Below are positions 19,522-20,201 of a stretch of 20,201 nucleotides of DNA, one piece after another. The stretch comes from JBKEDC01 sp047974225 (GTDB lineage Bacteria; Bacteroidota; Bacteroidia; Bacteroidales; Prolixibacteraceae), in assembly GCA_047974225.1 (NCBI GenBank), contig JBKECD010000089.1, forward strand, positions 1-20,201, read 5' to 3'. Below the pieces are notes generated by a model. It worked only from the letters and a program-made list of their open reading frames with translations. It did no database searches and was not told where the DNA came from. The translations under genes were made by a program, and so were the position numbers. The stretch's first letter is position 1, and each line of letters opens with the position of its first letter.

Positions 19522-20201
19522 CTATGTTTTCAGCCGTTCAAGTTGTGCATGTATGATTTGTTTGTATCGTTCTTTTGCTTCTTCTGCCACAAATGAGATG
19601 TCAATAAAGGCATTCCATTTGTCGGAGACTTTGAAAAACTTCTTGAATATATTGCTTTGGATTTTATCATCCAAACCGCAATTTTGCATAGCAAGTTCGA
19701 AATCTGAACGCTTGATTTTTCGTTTTTTTCCATTCAGTGTTAAGGCGAGCTCTTCCTTGTCTTCAGGCATGACTAGCGAGGTGGATACCAAATCATAGGC
19801 AGGAGTAAGCGCATGATACCCCATACGAGGACTATAAATGGAAAAGTTTTTGAGGTGCATATCAGCATTTCCAGTTAGCCAAGAAAAGATTACTTGTTCC
19901 CAAAAATTTACCAAATCAAGTTTAGGCACGGAGGAATATTGTGCGACAAGTTTTGCAATCTGCTCATAAGAACCTTTGTATTTATATTCTGTCATCCGTT
20001 CCGAAAGCTGGCACATGTCTTCCATAGGAAGTTTTCCTCCGGTGCTATTTCGGTCGATGCGTTTAGTGATATAGGCAAGGTCGCCATCAGAAAAGCGCAC
20101 GAGCGAATGGGGAACCGTTTTAATCTTTGCGAGTTCTGCTAGGTGCATTGTGAGGTCTTCTACCTCTGGGAGCTGATTGAATAATTCTGTTTGAGGCTTG
20201 A
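19522..20201 (-). CDS. HipA-family serine/threonine kinase, C-terminal part, cut by window edge
   Basis: The minus-strand frame is open from the right edge: KPQTELFNQLPEVEDLT directly precedes the internal Met at 20148, so that Met is not the true start and the N-terminus lies beyond the window. Visible kinase landmarks (numbered from Met at 20148) are DLAYITKRIDR (23-33), the catalytic loop GNADMHLKNFSIY (93-105; Asp96 and Asn101, encoded at about 19846-19869), and PAYDLVST (116-123), whose Asp would bind Mg2+. These match the HipA C-terminal domain. In E. coli, HipA phosphorylates glutamyl-tRNA synthetase and is neutralised by HipB; the target here is unknown, and the antitoxin partner and HipA N-terminal domain would be to the right of the window. 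It converges on the DUF1566 gene with a 43-bp gap. Confidence 0.9.
   Translation of the reverse strand, partial: KPQTELFNQLPEVEDLTMHLAELAKIKTVPHSLVRFSDGDLAYITKRIDRNSTGGKLPMEDMCQLSERMTEYKYKGSYEQIAKLVAQYSSVPKLDLVNFWEQVIFSWLTGNADMHLKNFSIYSPRMGYHALTPAYDLVSTSLVMPEDKEELALTLNGKKRKIKRSDFELAMQNCGLDDKIQSNIFKKFFKVSDKWNAFIDISFVAEEAKERYKQIIHAQLERLKT

Overview
The window comes from a member of the Bacteroidota, most likely order Bacteroidales. Evidence: the sodium-pumping methylmalonyl-CoA decarboxylase operon with a separate gamma subunit; gyrA followed by a secreted TPR protein; Bacteroidota-type promoters (TTTG about 20 nt before TAnnTTTG) with A-rich leaders in place of strong Shine-Dalgarno sites; and a type V (FimA/Mfa-like) fimbrial cluster with a DUF3575 protein. 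I cannot name the family or genus. No rRNA, tRNA, CRISPR array, transposase or phage gene was seen.

Region 1 (1-5290, minus strand) is a propionate-producing block. In transcription order it holds a family I CoA-transferase, methylmalonyl-CoA epimerase, the decarboxylase alpha subunit MmdA, a lamin-tail/OadG-like gamma subunit, the biotin carrier, and the start of the membrane beta subunit, which runs off the left edge. Together they would turn (R)-methylmalonyl-CoA into propionyl-CoA while pumping Na+. The CoA-transferase may recycle CoA from propionyl-CoA onto succinate. A likely terminator lies between the CoA-transferase and the epimerase. Repeat-rich spacers flank the gamma-subunit gene.

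Region 2 (5509-9434, plus) is gyrA with a near-perfect promoter, then a periplasmic TPR protein, closed by a strong intrinsic terminator. Region 3 (9432-12385, plus) holds two different PLP enzymes of the Cys/Met family: a cystathionine gamma-synthase/beta-lyase-like protein, and a longer protein resembling fungal Str2-type cystathionine gamma-synthase. They are separated by 281 bp made almost wholly of heptamer arrays around a palindromic core. A 42-bp minisatellite follows the second gene.

Region 4 (12834-19478, plus) is a fimbrial cluster with a good promoter: a DUF3575 outer-membrane protein, a Mfa1/FimA-like lipoprotein fimbrillin, a FimB/Mfa2-like anchor, an 879-residue lipoprotein that is probably a tip subunit, and a small secreted DUF1566-type protein. 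The spacers carry copies of a GC-rich palindromic repeat. In two genes this repeat also encodes the start codon and the N-terminal part of the signal peptide, which is the most unusual observation here. Region 5 (19522-20201, minus) is the C-terminal part of a HipA-family kinase, convergent with the fimbrial cluster and cut by the right edge.
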